A stretch of DNA of 64,000 bases from JAPOXR01 sp965221815 (GTDB taxonomy: Bacteria; Pseudomonadota; Alphaproteobacteria; Rhodobacterales; Rhodobacteraceae), in assembly GCA_965221815.1 (NCBI GenBank), contig OZ244915.1, positions 558,001-622,000 on the forward strand, read 5' to 3'. The notes under the pieces are model-generated. The model saw only the letters and a list, made by a program, of their open reading frames with translations, did not search any database and was not told the DNA's origin. Both the position numbers and the translations under genes were made by a program. Shown here piece after piece: positions 56,047-64,000 of this stretch (its first letter is position 1; each line of letters starts with the position of its first letter).

Positions 56047-56850
56047 ATGACCCATCTTGGAGTGGTGGTCCTGTTCATGCGGGCCACAAAGACCGGCACC
56101 GCGCCGGACGGATCCCGGCAGATCACGCACCGCCTGGTGCCGAGTCGCCGGGCGGGCGACACGGTGCGCCAGACAACGTTGCTCAATCCGGGGCGCAACT
56201 TTGCGGTGCCGCGGGAGATGTGGCCGTCCGTCTGTCGGCGGATTGAGGAGGTGTTGTCGGGGGCGGGCTTGGCCTTCGGTCCGGGGACGTTGGCCAAAGG
56301 AGAATGCCCGCGGGGCGCGTCATGAGACGGTCACCGTCACTCCCGATGACACCGGCCAGACGGCCGCTTCCGTCACAGGGGTGCAGAAGACCGAACCCGG
56401 CTCCCTGATGGACACCCCCGGTGTTGATCGTCTGCGCACCCCTCTCCGCGACGGAGAGGCCGCACACTTGTGGCGGGCATATGCCGGCCTGACCGCGGTC
56501 GAATCGGTCTTCCGGGCGCGGACATCAGAACGGGGACTGCGGCCCATCTTTCACCACAAGGAAAGACGGCCAGGACGGACATCTGCTGATCTCCGTCCTG
56601 GCCGATCAGGCCGTTCATGTCCTCCGGACACAGATGACAGAGGCCGGTGTTCACGACAGCGGGTCCACCCTCCGCGATGTCCTCGGCGATCTCAGACGCA
56701 CCCCCCACGACCTTCAGGCGAAAAGACGGCCAGATCGCCCCTGTCCGCAAGACGGCCACGCCCGATGTGCGTTGCAGGCCGACATCACCACAGCCATACA
56801 CACATCGCCCCACCGCCGCGCAACGTTCGCATCACTGGGGTCTGAAGACC
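56047..56850 (+). pseudogene. IS1634-family transposase remnant
   Basis: Three pieces in different frames resemble an IS1634 transposase. The N-terminal piece (56047-56325) has QTTLLNPGRNFAVPREMWPS and CRRIEEVLSG. The C-terminal pieces have DTPGVDRLRTPLRDGEAAHL, LWRAYAGLTAVESVFRARTS and ERGLRPIFHHK, then after a shift HLLISVLADQAVHVLRTQMT. The central catalytic part of about 300 residues is deleted, so the element is dead. I could not see its terminal repeats. Nothing else occupies 55816-57029. Confidence 0.75.
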
Positions 56851-57029
56851 CGACACCCCACCCCTCCAACGCGCCGCGGCTGTCCAGCCGCCAGGCCCAC
56901 TCATCGTGCCACGACGAAAATTCGGCCCTTCATGGATTGGCGCAAATGCACACAACGTTAAAAATGGGCTAGAGAACACGGCAAGATGTTCGACTGAGCT
57001 GCTGCCCGTATGCACACGGGATTTCCCAT

Positions 57030-57836
57030 TCAGATAATGTCCACATGAAGCGCGCCCATCGGCCCGAAATCTGCGTCCACGACACTGCCTGCCTTCACCG
57101 GCATGAGGCGTGTGCATGAGCCCGTCAGGATGATGTGACCGGCCTCAATGGATCCTTCTCGACCATCTGATTCGGCCAGCCGATTCGCCAGCCAGGCGAC
57201 GGATGCAGCGGGATTCCCGCCCACGCTGCTGGTGTTGCTTGTCTCGGTGTCACCGTCGACCGTAATGCTGACCGGGATGTCTGTCAGATCGAATGCATCG
57301 GGGGCAAAGGATGAATCGCTCAGCATCATGCGGCCAAAGAGCACGTTATCGGCGACCATGTCGGCAGCCTTGGCCCTGCGCAAGTCGATCCGTGAGCCAA
57401 CAATTTCAATGGCCGGATGAATTCGTTCCGTCGCCTCCATGACATCGGCAATGCTGATTCCGGGTCCCTCCAGTTCGCGCCCCATCACGAAGGCCACCTC
57501 CGGTTCGACATGGGGCCCGGACAGACTCGCGGCCTCAATCGGCACCCCGGGCTTGATCACAAACTCGGAAAACAAATAACCGAATTCCGGCTGGAAGATT
57601 CCTGTTGCCTCCTGCATACCCGGCGACATGAACGCCAGTTTGAATCCGGCGGGTTGACCGGCATAACGCGCCAGCAGATTGGCCATGCGCCGACGGATTT
57701 CGACGGCCGCTTCATAGTCGATCCCATAGGTTTCACTGATCGGCGCCAGTGTTGTCTTCTGCTTGACCGCGTCATGCAGTTGCAAGGCAATGTCATCAAG
57801 GATGATTTCCGAAAACCGTTTTTGTGATGAATTCAT
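57030..57836 (-). CDS. 2-keto-4-pentenoate hydratase family enzyme
   Basis: A 268-residue member of the fumarylacetoacetase/hydratase superfamily, with GPHVEPEVAFVMGRELEGPG holding the metal-binding glutamates near residue 115, IEIVGSRIDLRRAKAADMVA, and the C-terminal VKAGSVVDADFGPMGALHVD. It hydrates 2-oxo-4-enoates in meta-cleavage pathways of aromatic compounds; the exact substrate is not clear. No other pathway genes are next to it. The ATG at 57836 begins MNSSQKRFSEIILDDIALQL. Confidence 0.85.
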   Translation of the reverse strand: MNSSQKRFSEIILDDIALQLHDAVKQKTTLAPISETYGIDYEAAVEIRRRMANLLARYAGQPAGFKLAFMSPGMQEATGIFQPEFGYLFSEFVIKPGVPIEAASLSGPHVEPEVAFVMGRELEGPGISIADVMEATERIHPAIEIVGSRIDLRRAKAADMVADNVLFGRMMLSDSSFAPDAFDLTDIPVSITVDGDTETSNTSSVGGNPAASVAWLANRLAESDGREGSIEAGHIILTGSCTRLMPVKAGSVVDADFGPMGALHVDII

Positions 57837-58191
57837 GTGACTATGATCCTTTGCCGCCCCTTCTGCCCTTCACCAATACTATTGTTACCGACTTAAATCC
57901 ACAGTTCCAGATCCGACTGACGGTTCGGGAGTCGGGTTCGATCATTTCTTGCTCATGGGCAGGACAACCGGCTTTTCGCATGGCGGCTGCTATGGTTGAT
58001 AGCGCGGATATCTGGCCATCAAACGGTGTCTTCAGGTCTGATGACCACATTGGTGACGCTTCGCGGATTCCCGGGGGCTCCACCATCGGAGCGACAGGAC
58101 TTGATGCGCCGAGCCAACCCGCTCAGATTGCAGGGTACCGATGTCGATTGACGACGGGCCTTTAGCTGCGCCTTTGGCATTGATGACGCAT
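57837..58191. other. Intergenic region
   Basis: About 355 bases between the hydratase gene and the ABC exporter, both on the reverse strand. No protein or RNA gene could be supported. Confidence 0.4.
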
Positions 58192-60027
58192 TCAATTGCT
58201 CACGAACTGTAATTCAGCGAGGCGGGTATAGAGCCCACCTTGGCTGATCAGTTCGTCATGATTCCCCTGTGCGATGATTCGCCCGCCATCGAAGACCAGG
58301 ATTCTGTCGGCCTTTCTGACCGTGGACAGGCGATGTGCGACAATCAGTGTGGTGCGCGAATGCGACATCACCTCAATGGCGGACTGAATTGCCTTTTCAC
58401 TTTCAGAGTCGAGGGCCGATGTGGCTTCGTCAAGGAGGAGGAGTGGCGCTGAGCGCAAAATGGCACGGGCAATCGCGAGACGTTGTTTTTGTCCACCGGA
58501 AAGCATGACACCACGCTCACCGACAAAACAATCGTATCCGTCAGGGAGTGATTGCAGGAATTCGTGGATTTCGGCGAATTGTGCGGCTTCTTCAATCTGA
58601 TGATCGGAAGCCCCGGATTTTCCGAAACTGATATTTTCACGCGCGGTGGCGGCGAAGATTGCCGGATCCTGTGGGACAAGCGCGATTCTGCGGCGAAATT
58701 CGGCGCGCTGCATGTCCCTGATGTCAATTCCGTCGATTGCGATATGTCCCGATTGCGGATCGAAGAACCGCAGCAGCAGTTGAAATATTGTTGATTTTCC
58801 GGCGCCGGAAGGGCCAACGATGGCAACTGTTTCACCGCAATCGACGGTGAACGAGACATTTTTCAATGCACTGACTTCCGGGCGCATGGGATAATAGAAG
58901 GTGACATTTTCAAATCGTACAGAAGACGCCGTGCGGATCGGTGCAGGGACGACGTCAATCGGATCTGAGAGTGTGTCATCGGTTTCCAGAATGTCGACTA
59001 TCCGCTCAGTCGCACCTGCGGCACGGACCAACTCACCCCAAACCTCCGAGAGGGCGGCAACGGATCCGGCGACCATCACCGAAAAGATCACGAATTGCGT
59101 GAGCTCACCCGGTGACATCACCCCCGACTGAACCTTCAGGGTGCCATTCCAGACCACTGCCACCACGCCGCAAAAGGCCAACAGGATAATGACGATTGTC
59201 ATCATGGCGCGAACACGAATTCGCTTGTGAGCTGACTGTATGGACCGACCGACGATTTCATCGAATTGCGCGCGACTGGAATCTTCGTGGGTATTGGCCT
59301 GCACGGTCTGCAACGAGAGCAGGATTTCCGATGCCCGGGCCGAACTTTCGGCAATACGATCCTGATTCTCGCGGCTGACATTTCGCAGCTTTCTTGCCAG
59401 AGTCAAAGTTGGAAAAACGACAACCGGCACCACAAGCAACGCGAGGACAGTCAGGCCGAAGCTGGTATACATCATCAATGCAAGACCACCGGCAAGAATG
59501 AGCAGATTGCGCAAGGCAACAGAAACTGTCGAACAGACCACAGTCAGCACCAGCGTGGTGTCGGTATTGATACGAGACAGGACGTCGCCAGTCATCACTT
59601 TTTCATAATAGGCCGGGCTGAGAGAAATGGCCCTGGCAAAGACGGCGCGGCGAATATCGCCGATCACATCTTCCCCGGTCATCGTCACAAGGGCGTAACG
59701 CAATCCGCTACCCAGCGCGAGCAAGGCGGCAACGGCCATTGCCGCCCAGAATAACGGGGCTGAACCTGTCTCCGATATGGTTTCGAAATCGTCGACAAAC
59801 GTGCCGACAAAAAACGGCATCGCCAGTGACAAGGCTGCCGTTGACACAAGAGCCAGGCCTGCCGCAGCGATCCGGCTGCGATAGGGTTTGAGGAAGGGCA
59901 ACAGGCCACGCAAATGTGCGACGGACCGTGTTTTGGATATTTTACGAGAATTGACCCTCGCATCGTCGTGAGACATTCGATTTGCCGCGAGCGCGTGTTC
60001 GGCCATCATCTCTCTCGACGGGGGCAT
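58192..60027 (-). CDS. ABC exporter, fused membrane and ATPase domains
   Basis: A 611-residue half-transporter with six helices (about residues 45-340) and an ATPase domain: Walker A VAIVGPSGAGKSTIFQLLLR, signature GVMLSGGQKQRLAIARAILR, Walker B PLLLLDEATSALDSESEKAI and the H-loop VAHRLSTVRKADR. It resembles the MsbA/LmrA-type multidrug or lipid flippases common in alphaproteobacteria and works as a homodimer in the inner membrane. The substrate is unknown. The start at 60027 has AGGA close upstream; methionines at 60009 and 60006 are alternatives. Confidence 0.9.
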   Translation of the reverse strand: MPPSREMMAEHALAANRMSHDDARVNSRKISKTRSVAHLRGLLPFLKPYRSRIAAAGLALVSTAALSLAMPFFVGTFVDDFETISETGSAPLFWAAMAVAALLALGSGLRYALVTMTGEDVIGDIRRAVFARAISLSPAYYEKVMTGDVLSRINTDTTLVLTVVCSTVSVALRNLLILAGGLALMMYTSFGLTVLALLVVPVVVFPTLTLARKLRNVSRENQDRIAESSARASEILLSLQTVQANTHEDSSRAQFDEIVGRSIQSAHKRIRVRAMMTIVIILLAFCGVVAVVWNGTLKVQSGVMSPGELTQFVIFSVMVAGSVAALSEVWGELVRAAGATERIVDILETDDTLSDPIDVVPAPIRTASSVRFENVTFYYPMRPEVSALKNVSFTVDCGETVAIVGPSGAGKSTIFQLLLRFFDPQSGHIAIDGIDIRDMQRAEFRRRIALVPQDPAIFAATARENISFGKSGASDHQIEEAAQFAEIHEFLQSLPDGYDCFVGERGVMLSGGQKQRLAIARAILRSAPLLLLDEATSALDSESEKAIQSAIEVMSHSRTTLIVAHRLSTVRKADRILVFDGGRIIAQGNHDELISQGGLYTRLAELQFVSN

Positions 60028-60040
60028 TCATCCTAAGAAT

Positions 60041-60114
60041 TGGAGCGGGTGATGGGAATCGAACCCACGTATTCAGCTTGGAAGGCTGCTGCTCTACCAT
60101 TGAGCTACACCCGC
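60041..60114 (-). tRNA. tRNA-Gly (TCC anticodon)
   Basis: Reverse-strand cloverleaf of 74 bases: acceptor GCGGGTG pairs with CACCCGC, discriminator T, encoded CCA. The D arm is AGCTCAATGGTAGAGC, the anticodon loop CTTCCAA with TCC, and the T arm GTGGGTTCGATTCCCAT. It reads glycine codons GGA and GGG. Confidence 0.95.
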
Positions 60115-60326
60115 AACGCGACTGCGTATAGTCTCGACCGGACGTTGCTTCAAGCCAATTCTGACTTGGGCCCTGTTACGCCCATTGCGTGAGATCTCGG
60201 TCATATGGTTCCTGATCGGCCCATGGTCCCGTATTCGGGCAAACAGGCACCGTCACGGCTGCCTCAATCGACGCGCACCGCAAGATCATCGCCTGCATGT
60301 CGCATAACGGCCTGAGAATTCGTGAC

Positions 60327-61403
60327 CTATGGAGACAATGAATCGACAGACGCGCCGGAGACTCCGGCTTCGGCGAAGGTCGCCATTCCCGTGTGACAGG
60401 CGAGAGCACTGATCAGGATATGGATGGCGACTGCAGCACCTGACCCCTCACCAAGGCGCATGCCGGCATCGAGAAGGGGGGTCTTGCCGAGTTTCGATAA
60501 AAGCGCCCGATGTGCGGGTTCCGCCGACAGGTGCCCGGCGATCATGTGATCCATGATATCAGGGGCACAGGCGTGAAGACAGGCGGCAGCGGCACAGCAG
60601 ACATATCCGTCCAACATGACCGGAATGCGTAACATGCGTGCGCGTGCCATGGCCCCGGCCATGGCAGCGATCTCGCGTCCACCCAGTGTCTGCAGGATTG
60701 CAAGTCCGTCTCTTGCCGAAAAGGGTCCGTTTGCTTTGAGCGCCGCGGTGACGACCTCCCGTTTACGCTGCAACCCGTCGTCATGGACTCCCGTTCCCGG
60801 TCCGACCCAATCTTCAGCCCGGCCTGCATAAAGTGCAAGGCAGATGGCGGCTGCCGAAGTCGTATTGCCGATCCCCATTTCGCCGCAGATCAACAGGCCA
60901 GCTTGCGATCTGACTGAATTCCATCCGGCGTTGAGAGCCGCAATACACTCAGTTTCGGTCATCGCAGCGCCAACGGAGAGATCTGATGTTGGACGTTCTA
61001 AATCGAGTGGAAAGATGTCCAGCTGCGCCCGGGCCATTTCTGCCAACTGGTTGATTGCTGCCCCACCGACCGTGAAGTTCCTGACCATCTGCTCTGTGAC
61101 ATCGCCGGGATAGGCGGAGATGCCGTGCCGCGCGACCCCATGATTGCCTGCAAAGATCACGATCTGTGGCGAAAGACTCTGCGGCGAGATGTGGCTTTGC
61201 CATGCCGCATACCAGATGGCCAGATCTTCAAGACGGCCCAGCGCCTCCTTTGGTTTTGTCAATTGCGCGTTGCGTTGCTCTGCTGCGCGCTTCTGGCTCG
61301 GATCAGCGACTGGCAGATGTTTGAGTAAAGCTGCGAACTCTGCTAGGTTCGTAAAGGCCGGTCCTGAGGAGGCCTGTCCGGTGATTGGCAACGGTTGGGT
61401 CAT
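60327..61403 (-). CDS. cobT: Nicotinate-nucleotide-dimethylbenzimidazole phosphoribosyltransferase CobT
   Basis: The 358-residue protein carries LGRLEDLAIWYAAWQ, IVIFAGNHGVARHGISAYPG, NFTVGGAAINQLAEMA, LLICGEMGIGNTTSAAAICL and the C-terminal glutamate region LDAGMRLGEGSGAAVAIHIL, all typical of CobT. It makes alpha-ribazole phosphate for the lower ligand of cobalamin. It is divergent from cobS, which uses its product, with about 140 bases between. A promoter-like module on the reverse strand lies 37 bases upstream of its start. Confidence 0.95.
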   Translation of the reverse strand: MTQPLPITGQASSGPAFTNLAEFAALLKHLPVADPSQKRAAEQRNAQLTKPKEALGRLEDLAIWYAAWQSHISPQSLSPQIVIFAGNHGVARHGISAYPGDVTEQMVRNFTVGGAAINQLAEMARAQLDIFPLDLERPTSDLSVGAAMTETECIAALNAGWNSVRSQAGLLICGEMGIGNTTSAAAICLALYAGRAEDWVGPGTGVHDDGLQRKREVVTAALKANGPFSARDGLAILQTLGGREIAAMAGAMARARMLRIPVMLDGYVCCAAAACLHACAPDIMDHMIAGHLSAEPAHRALLSKLGKTPLLDAGMRLGEGSGAAVAIHILISALACHTGMATFAEAGVSGASVDSLSP

Positions 61404-61439
61404 TATTTACCTGCTTTAGACTGAAAGGCTGATAAAGGT

Positions 61440-61506
61440 GAATTGGCAGGCCACATTATATTGCGCTAGTCTTTCGATTAAACGCATCATGTTGTATTCT
61501 GTCAAC
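61440..61506 (-). promoter_or_regulatory. Promoter module upstream of cobT
   Basis: On the reverse strand TTGACA (61500-61505), a 17-base spacer and TTTAAT (61477-61482) form a good sigma-70 promoter. About 67 bases are nearly identical to the module upstream of the acyl-CoA synthetase gene at 53369-53436. No cobalamin riboswitch was seen. Confidence 0.65.
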
Positions 61507-61543
61507 AATTCTTAATATCCCCGGTCAAGTCGGAGAGCAATCC

Positions 61544-62314
61544 ATGCTTTTCAGGAACAGATGGCTTAATTTCCCGGATCGTCTGGATGATCTTGCGACA
61601 GCGACAAGTTTACTGACACGTTTTCCCATCGCCACCGCACATCATGGTGACAATTTGGGAGAATCGGCATGGGCATGGCCCGTCGTTGGTGCGATTGTCG
61701 GTTTGCTCACGGGGCTGATCGTTTGGCAGTTGCACAATGTTGGAATTGGCAGCGGTGCCGCTGTTGTCCTGGGTCTCATGGCTGCGATTCTGATGACCGG
61801 ATGCCTCCATGAAGACGGTCTCGCCGATACGGCTGATGGTTTCTGGGGTGCCGACAATCCCAAGAGACGGCTGGAAATCATGAACGATAGCGGTATCGGT
61901 GCATTCGGGGCCTGTGCAATCGTGCTGATCCTGATGGCACGTTTCACGGCGATTGTCCAAATCATGGAAACACTCTCTCTGATCGTCGTGCTGGCCGCTT
62001 CGGGCGCCGTCTCGCGTGCGGTCATGCCAGTGTCACTTCACGTATTTCCGCTGGCCCGCAAGGATGGACTGGCGCGGCTTTGTGGGCGCACTGACCTTGA
62101 TGTGGTTTCCATCAGCGCAGCCATTGCCTTGTTTTTGACGATTATGGTGCTGGGTTGGTCTTCGATCATCGCCATCATTGCTGCCGCATTGGCGGGTCTT
62201 GCTGTCGGCGTGCTTGCACAACGCAAGATCGGGGGCATCTCCGGCGACACTCTTGGCTGCACGCAACAGGTCTCGGAGACTGTTTTTTTGCTGACACTGG
62301 TGATGATTGTCTGA
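61544..62314 (+). CDS. cobS: Adenosylcobinamide-GDP ribazoletransferase CobS
   Basis: A 256-residue membrane protein with about six helices. It has TSLLTRFPIATAHHGDNLGE, AWAWPVVGAIVGLLTGLIVW and the signature LMTGCLHEDGLADTADGFWG, plus NPKRRLEIMNDSGIGAFGA. It joins adenosylcobinamide-GDP to ribazole (phosphate) in the last assembly steps of cobalamin. GGAG lies eight bases before the ATG at 61544. Together with cobT it shows that this organism builds or salvages the nucleotide loop of vitamin B12. Confidence 0.95.
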   Translation: MLFRNRWLNFPDRLDDLATATSLLTRFPIATAHHGDNLGESAWAWPVVGAIVGLLTGLIVWQLHNVGIGSGAAVVLGLMAAILMTGCLHEDGLADTADGFWGADNPKRRLEIMNDSGIGAFGACAIVLILMARFTAIVQIMETLSLIVVLAASGAVSRAVMPVSLHVFPLARKDGLARLCGRTDLDVVSISAAIALFLTIMVLGWSSIIAIIAAALAGLAVGVLAQRKIGGISGDTLGCTQQVSETVFLLTLVMIV

Positions 62315-62377
62315 ATTGATATTCCCGCTTCGCGGTGAATGACAGCAACTGTTGTGCGAGACTCCGGTTGTTTTTGA

Positions 62378-62887
62378 CTATAGTTTTCGTGCAACCAGGA
62401 CCTTTTGCATTTTTTCGCTGGCATCGTCCTGACTGATACCGGTGACAACAGCGATTTCCCGTCCGAGCCGATCAAACGCCGATTCAAAAAGCTGGCGCTC
62501 CGAGTAGGATTGTTCGGTCTGATCGTCACGTCGATGGAGATCCCGGACCACTTCTGCGATCTGCATGATTTCTCCGGAATTGATCTTCTCATCAAATTCC
62601 TTCGCGCGGCGCGACCACATCAGTTTTTTTCGGACCGGCTTTCCCTTGAGGGTGGTCATTGCCTCTTCAACCTCATTGGTCGAGGCCGTCTTGCGCATGC
62701 CGACTTCTTTTGCCTTCTTGGTTGGAACAAGAAGTGTCAATTTGTCCCGTTCGACATAGATCTCGAACATCTCGATCGTGGTGCCGGCAATCTCCTGCTC
62801 TTCAATCTTGCGGATTTTCCCGACGCCATGCGAGGGATAGACGACATGTTGACCGACGCGGAAACCGCGCGCTCTTCTCTTGACCAT
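62378..62887 (-). CDS. carD: CarD-family transcriptional regulator
   Basis: The 169-residue protein begins MVKRRARGFRVGQHVVYPSH with the CarD RNA-polymerase-interacting domain (GVGKIRKIEEQEIAGTTIEM, LTLLVPTKKAKEVGMR), followed by a helical DNA-binding part (KKLMWSRRAKEFDEKINSGE, QLFESAFDRLGREIAVV). It binds the beta subunit and stabilises open promoter complexes. The start at 62887 is the family start; an upstream in-frame codon at 62935 would add sixteen unlike residues. It neighbours fdxA on the same strand, as in many alphaproteobacteria. Confidence 0.95.
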   Translation of the reverse strand: MVKRRARGFRVGQHVVYPSHGVGKIRKIEEQEIAGTTIEMFEIYVERDKLTLLVPTKKAKEVGMRKTASTNEVEEAMTTLKGKPVRKKLMWSRRAKEFDEKINSGEIMQIAEVVRDLHRRDDQTEQSYSERQLFESAFDRLGREIAVVTGISQDDASEKMQKVLVARKL

Positions 62888-62999
62888 TTTTAGATATTTC
62901 CTCCGCTCCGTACGTGGTCTGTCCATCCACAGCACATCATGCCCAAGCCATGATTCAAGTCAAAAACAGGATGAAATACCAAGACGGCATCAGGCGCGT

Positions 63000-63338
63000 T
63001 CACGTTCCTTGGCCCGGTTTCTCGGAAAAGTACTTTTCCAGCTTTCCATCTTCACCTTCATGACTTTCTGCATCGGGTAGCGGATCGCTTCGTTCAAAAA
63101 TCACCGGCCAGATTTCTGAATATTTGCGATTGAACTCCACCCATGTTTCCATACCCGGCTCGGTGTCTGATCGGATCGCATCGACAGGGCATTCAGGCTC
63201 ACAAACGCCGCAATCAATGCATTCATCAGGGTGGATAACGAGCATATTTTCGCCTTCATAGAAGCAATCCACCGGGCAGACTTCGACACAGTCGGTATAT
63301 TTGCAGGCAATACAACTGTCGATTACGACATAGGTCAT
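63000..63338 (-). CDS. fdxA: Seven-iron ferredoxin FdxA
   Basis: The 112-residue protein begins [20 protein letters not shown] and contains the cysteines for one 3Fe-4S and one 4Fe-4S cluster ([18 protein letters not shown] and [16 protein letters not shown]). It is a small soluble electron carrier. The start could also be the adjacent ATG at 63341. The acidic C-terminal tail ([20 protein letters not shown]) is usual in this family. It lies upstream of carD on the same strand with about 110 bases between them. Confidence 0.95.
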   Translation of the reverse strand: MTYVVIDSCIACKYTDCVEVCPVDCFYEGENMLVIHPDECIDCGVCEPECPVDAIRSDTEPGMETWVEFNRKYSEIWPVIFERSDPLPDAESHEGEDGKLEKYFSEKPGQGT

Positions 63339-63564
63339 CATGAATCCGCAAAGTGAGTGATCAACCGCAGTTAGGTAATGATTTTTGTTCCACCAATCAA
63401 GTTCTGTTAGCACCTGTTTCGCGAACCGGCTTTCCATGCAGGTCATTCTCCTCGATAGCGATCGGCATCGATATCGTCTATGAAGACATGCAGCGCAGCA
63501 GCATATGGCTTTCAGGACCATTTGCTCAGCTGATTGTTGTGTCGCGAAATGAGCGAGGCGGCCA

Positions 63565-64000
63565 ATGACCGATTCAATGCTTGCTGCAGTTCTGGTTGAG
63601 CCGGGGCGCTTTGATTTGCGCGAAGTTGCACGTCCGGTTCCAGGGCCACATGAAGCCCTTATTCGCGTCGCACGTACCGGCATTTGCGGCACGGATATTC
63701 ACATTTTTCACGGGCATTACGCAGCTGACAGGCTGCCGCTGATTCCGGGACATGAATTCACCGGGCATATTGCGGCATACGGGCAGGATGTGACGAATTT
63801 GACCAGAGGTCAACCCGTTGTTGTCGATATGAATATCGGTTGCACGCGATGTTATTGGTGCCGCCAGAACGAAATTCTGAACTGTCCCGAGATGCAGCAG
63901 ATTGGTATCACCATTGACGGTGCTTTTGCCGAGTATCTTTCATTACCCGCAAGATTGGTCATTCCGGTCTCAGAAGAGGTGCCTGCCGAAACCCTGGCTT
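63565..64000 (+). CDS. Zinc-dependent medium-chain dehydrogenase, 3' end cut by window
   Basis: The reading frame from the ATG at 63565 (GAGG eight bases upstream) is open to the end of the window. It gives [40 protein letters not shown] with the catalytic zinc ligand cysteine, [20 protein letters not shown] with the histidine-glutamate pair, and a structural zinc region ([16 protein letters not shown]). This is the GroES-like half of sorbitol/threonine-type dehydrogenases. The nucleotide-binding half lies outside. Substrate probably a polyol or sugar alcohol, by family only. Confidence 0.88.
   Translation, partial: MTDSMLAAVLVEPGRFDLREVARPVPGPHEALIRVARTGICGTDIHIFHGHYAADRLPLIPGHEFTGHIAAYGQDVTNLTRGQPVVVDMNIGCTRCYWCRQNEILNCPEMQQIGITIDGAFAEYLSLPARLVIPVSEEVPAETLA

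Noticed and set aside
55953..56845. Several overlapping frames around the IS1634 remnant on both strands
   Set aside because: Only the pieces matching an IS1634 transposase make sense; the others are frame shadows of it.
61404..61543. Possible cobalamin riboswitch between cobT and cobS
   Set aside because: The gap is only about 140 bases and shows a promoter-like module but no B12-box-like conserved core.
1..64000. CRISPR arrays or rRNA genes
   Set aside because: I saw no regularly spaced short repeats and no rRNA-like stretches; the repeats present are porin leaders, IS copies and a promoter module.

Overview
The window looks like a chromosomal segment of an alphaproteobacterium with moderately high GC. 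The evidence is family content and order: an RpoH whose RpoH box reads QKKLFFNLR beside divergent rluD and a DUF6476 gene, dnaG then rpoD, an nrdR-ribD-ribE-ribBA-ribH-nusB operon, carD next to a seven-iron ferredoxin gene, class I PHA synthase, and cobT/cobS. I cannot fix the order or genus from sequence alone. The window starts inside one gene (a SLOG-like protein) and ends inside another (a zinc alcohol dehydrogenase).

Region by region. 1-5 kb is a decayed defence and toxin-antitoxin islet: a SLOG-like gene end, a truncated ImmA/IrrE gene, a 244-bp inverted repeat built from porin leader DNA, a SEFIR/DarT1-like fusion remnant in front of an intact NADAR antitoxin gene, a RhuM-Fic protein and a frameshifted HU gene. 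5-9 kb holds porin copy A, split by an IS630-family element, and an IS5-family element. 9-26 kb is housekeeping: oligopeptidase, rpoH, rluD, dnaG, rpoD, the riboflavin operon, nusB, an MFS transporter and metG. 26-31.5 kb holds porin copies B and C flanking an AAA-ATPase/PD-(D/E)XK gene. 31.7-43.5 kb is one long same-strand catabolic cluster: a complete ABC importer, three SnoaL-like domains in two proteins, a HisD-like dehydrogenase of the HpsN type, an SDR, a LacI regulator, a double cupin and a MetE-like zinc alkyltransferase. Its substrate is unknown and it is the best candidate here for an undescribed pathway. 44-49 kb holds an SLC13 permease and a HicAB pair separated by degraded stretches. 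48-53 kb is PHA metabolism (phaZ divergent from phaC), tRNA-Thr and an acyl-CoA synthetase. 53.6-57 kb is another mobile patch: a second, apparently identical IS630 copy, a three-gene operon in which two genes carry in-frame stop codons, and an IS1634 remnant. 57-64 kb returns to metabolism: a hydratase, an ABC exporter, tRNA-Gly, cobT/cobS, carD, fdxA and a partial dehydrogenase.

The main themes are these. First, a porin family of three paralogues with conserved ends and strongly divergent middle segments, in both orientations, with recombinogenic repeats around them. Second, a LacI-controlled catabolic operon of unknown substrate. Third, several toxin-antitoxin or defence modules caught while decaying. 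All assignments come from reading translated sequences against remembered family features; no database search was run.
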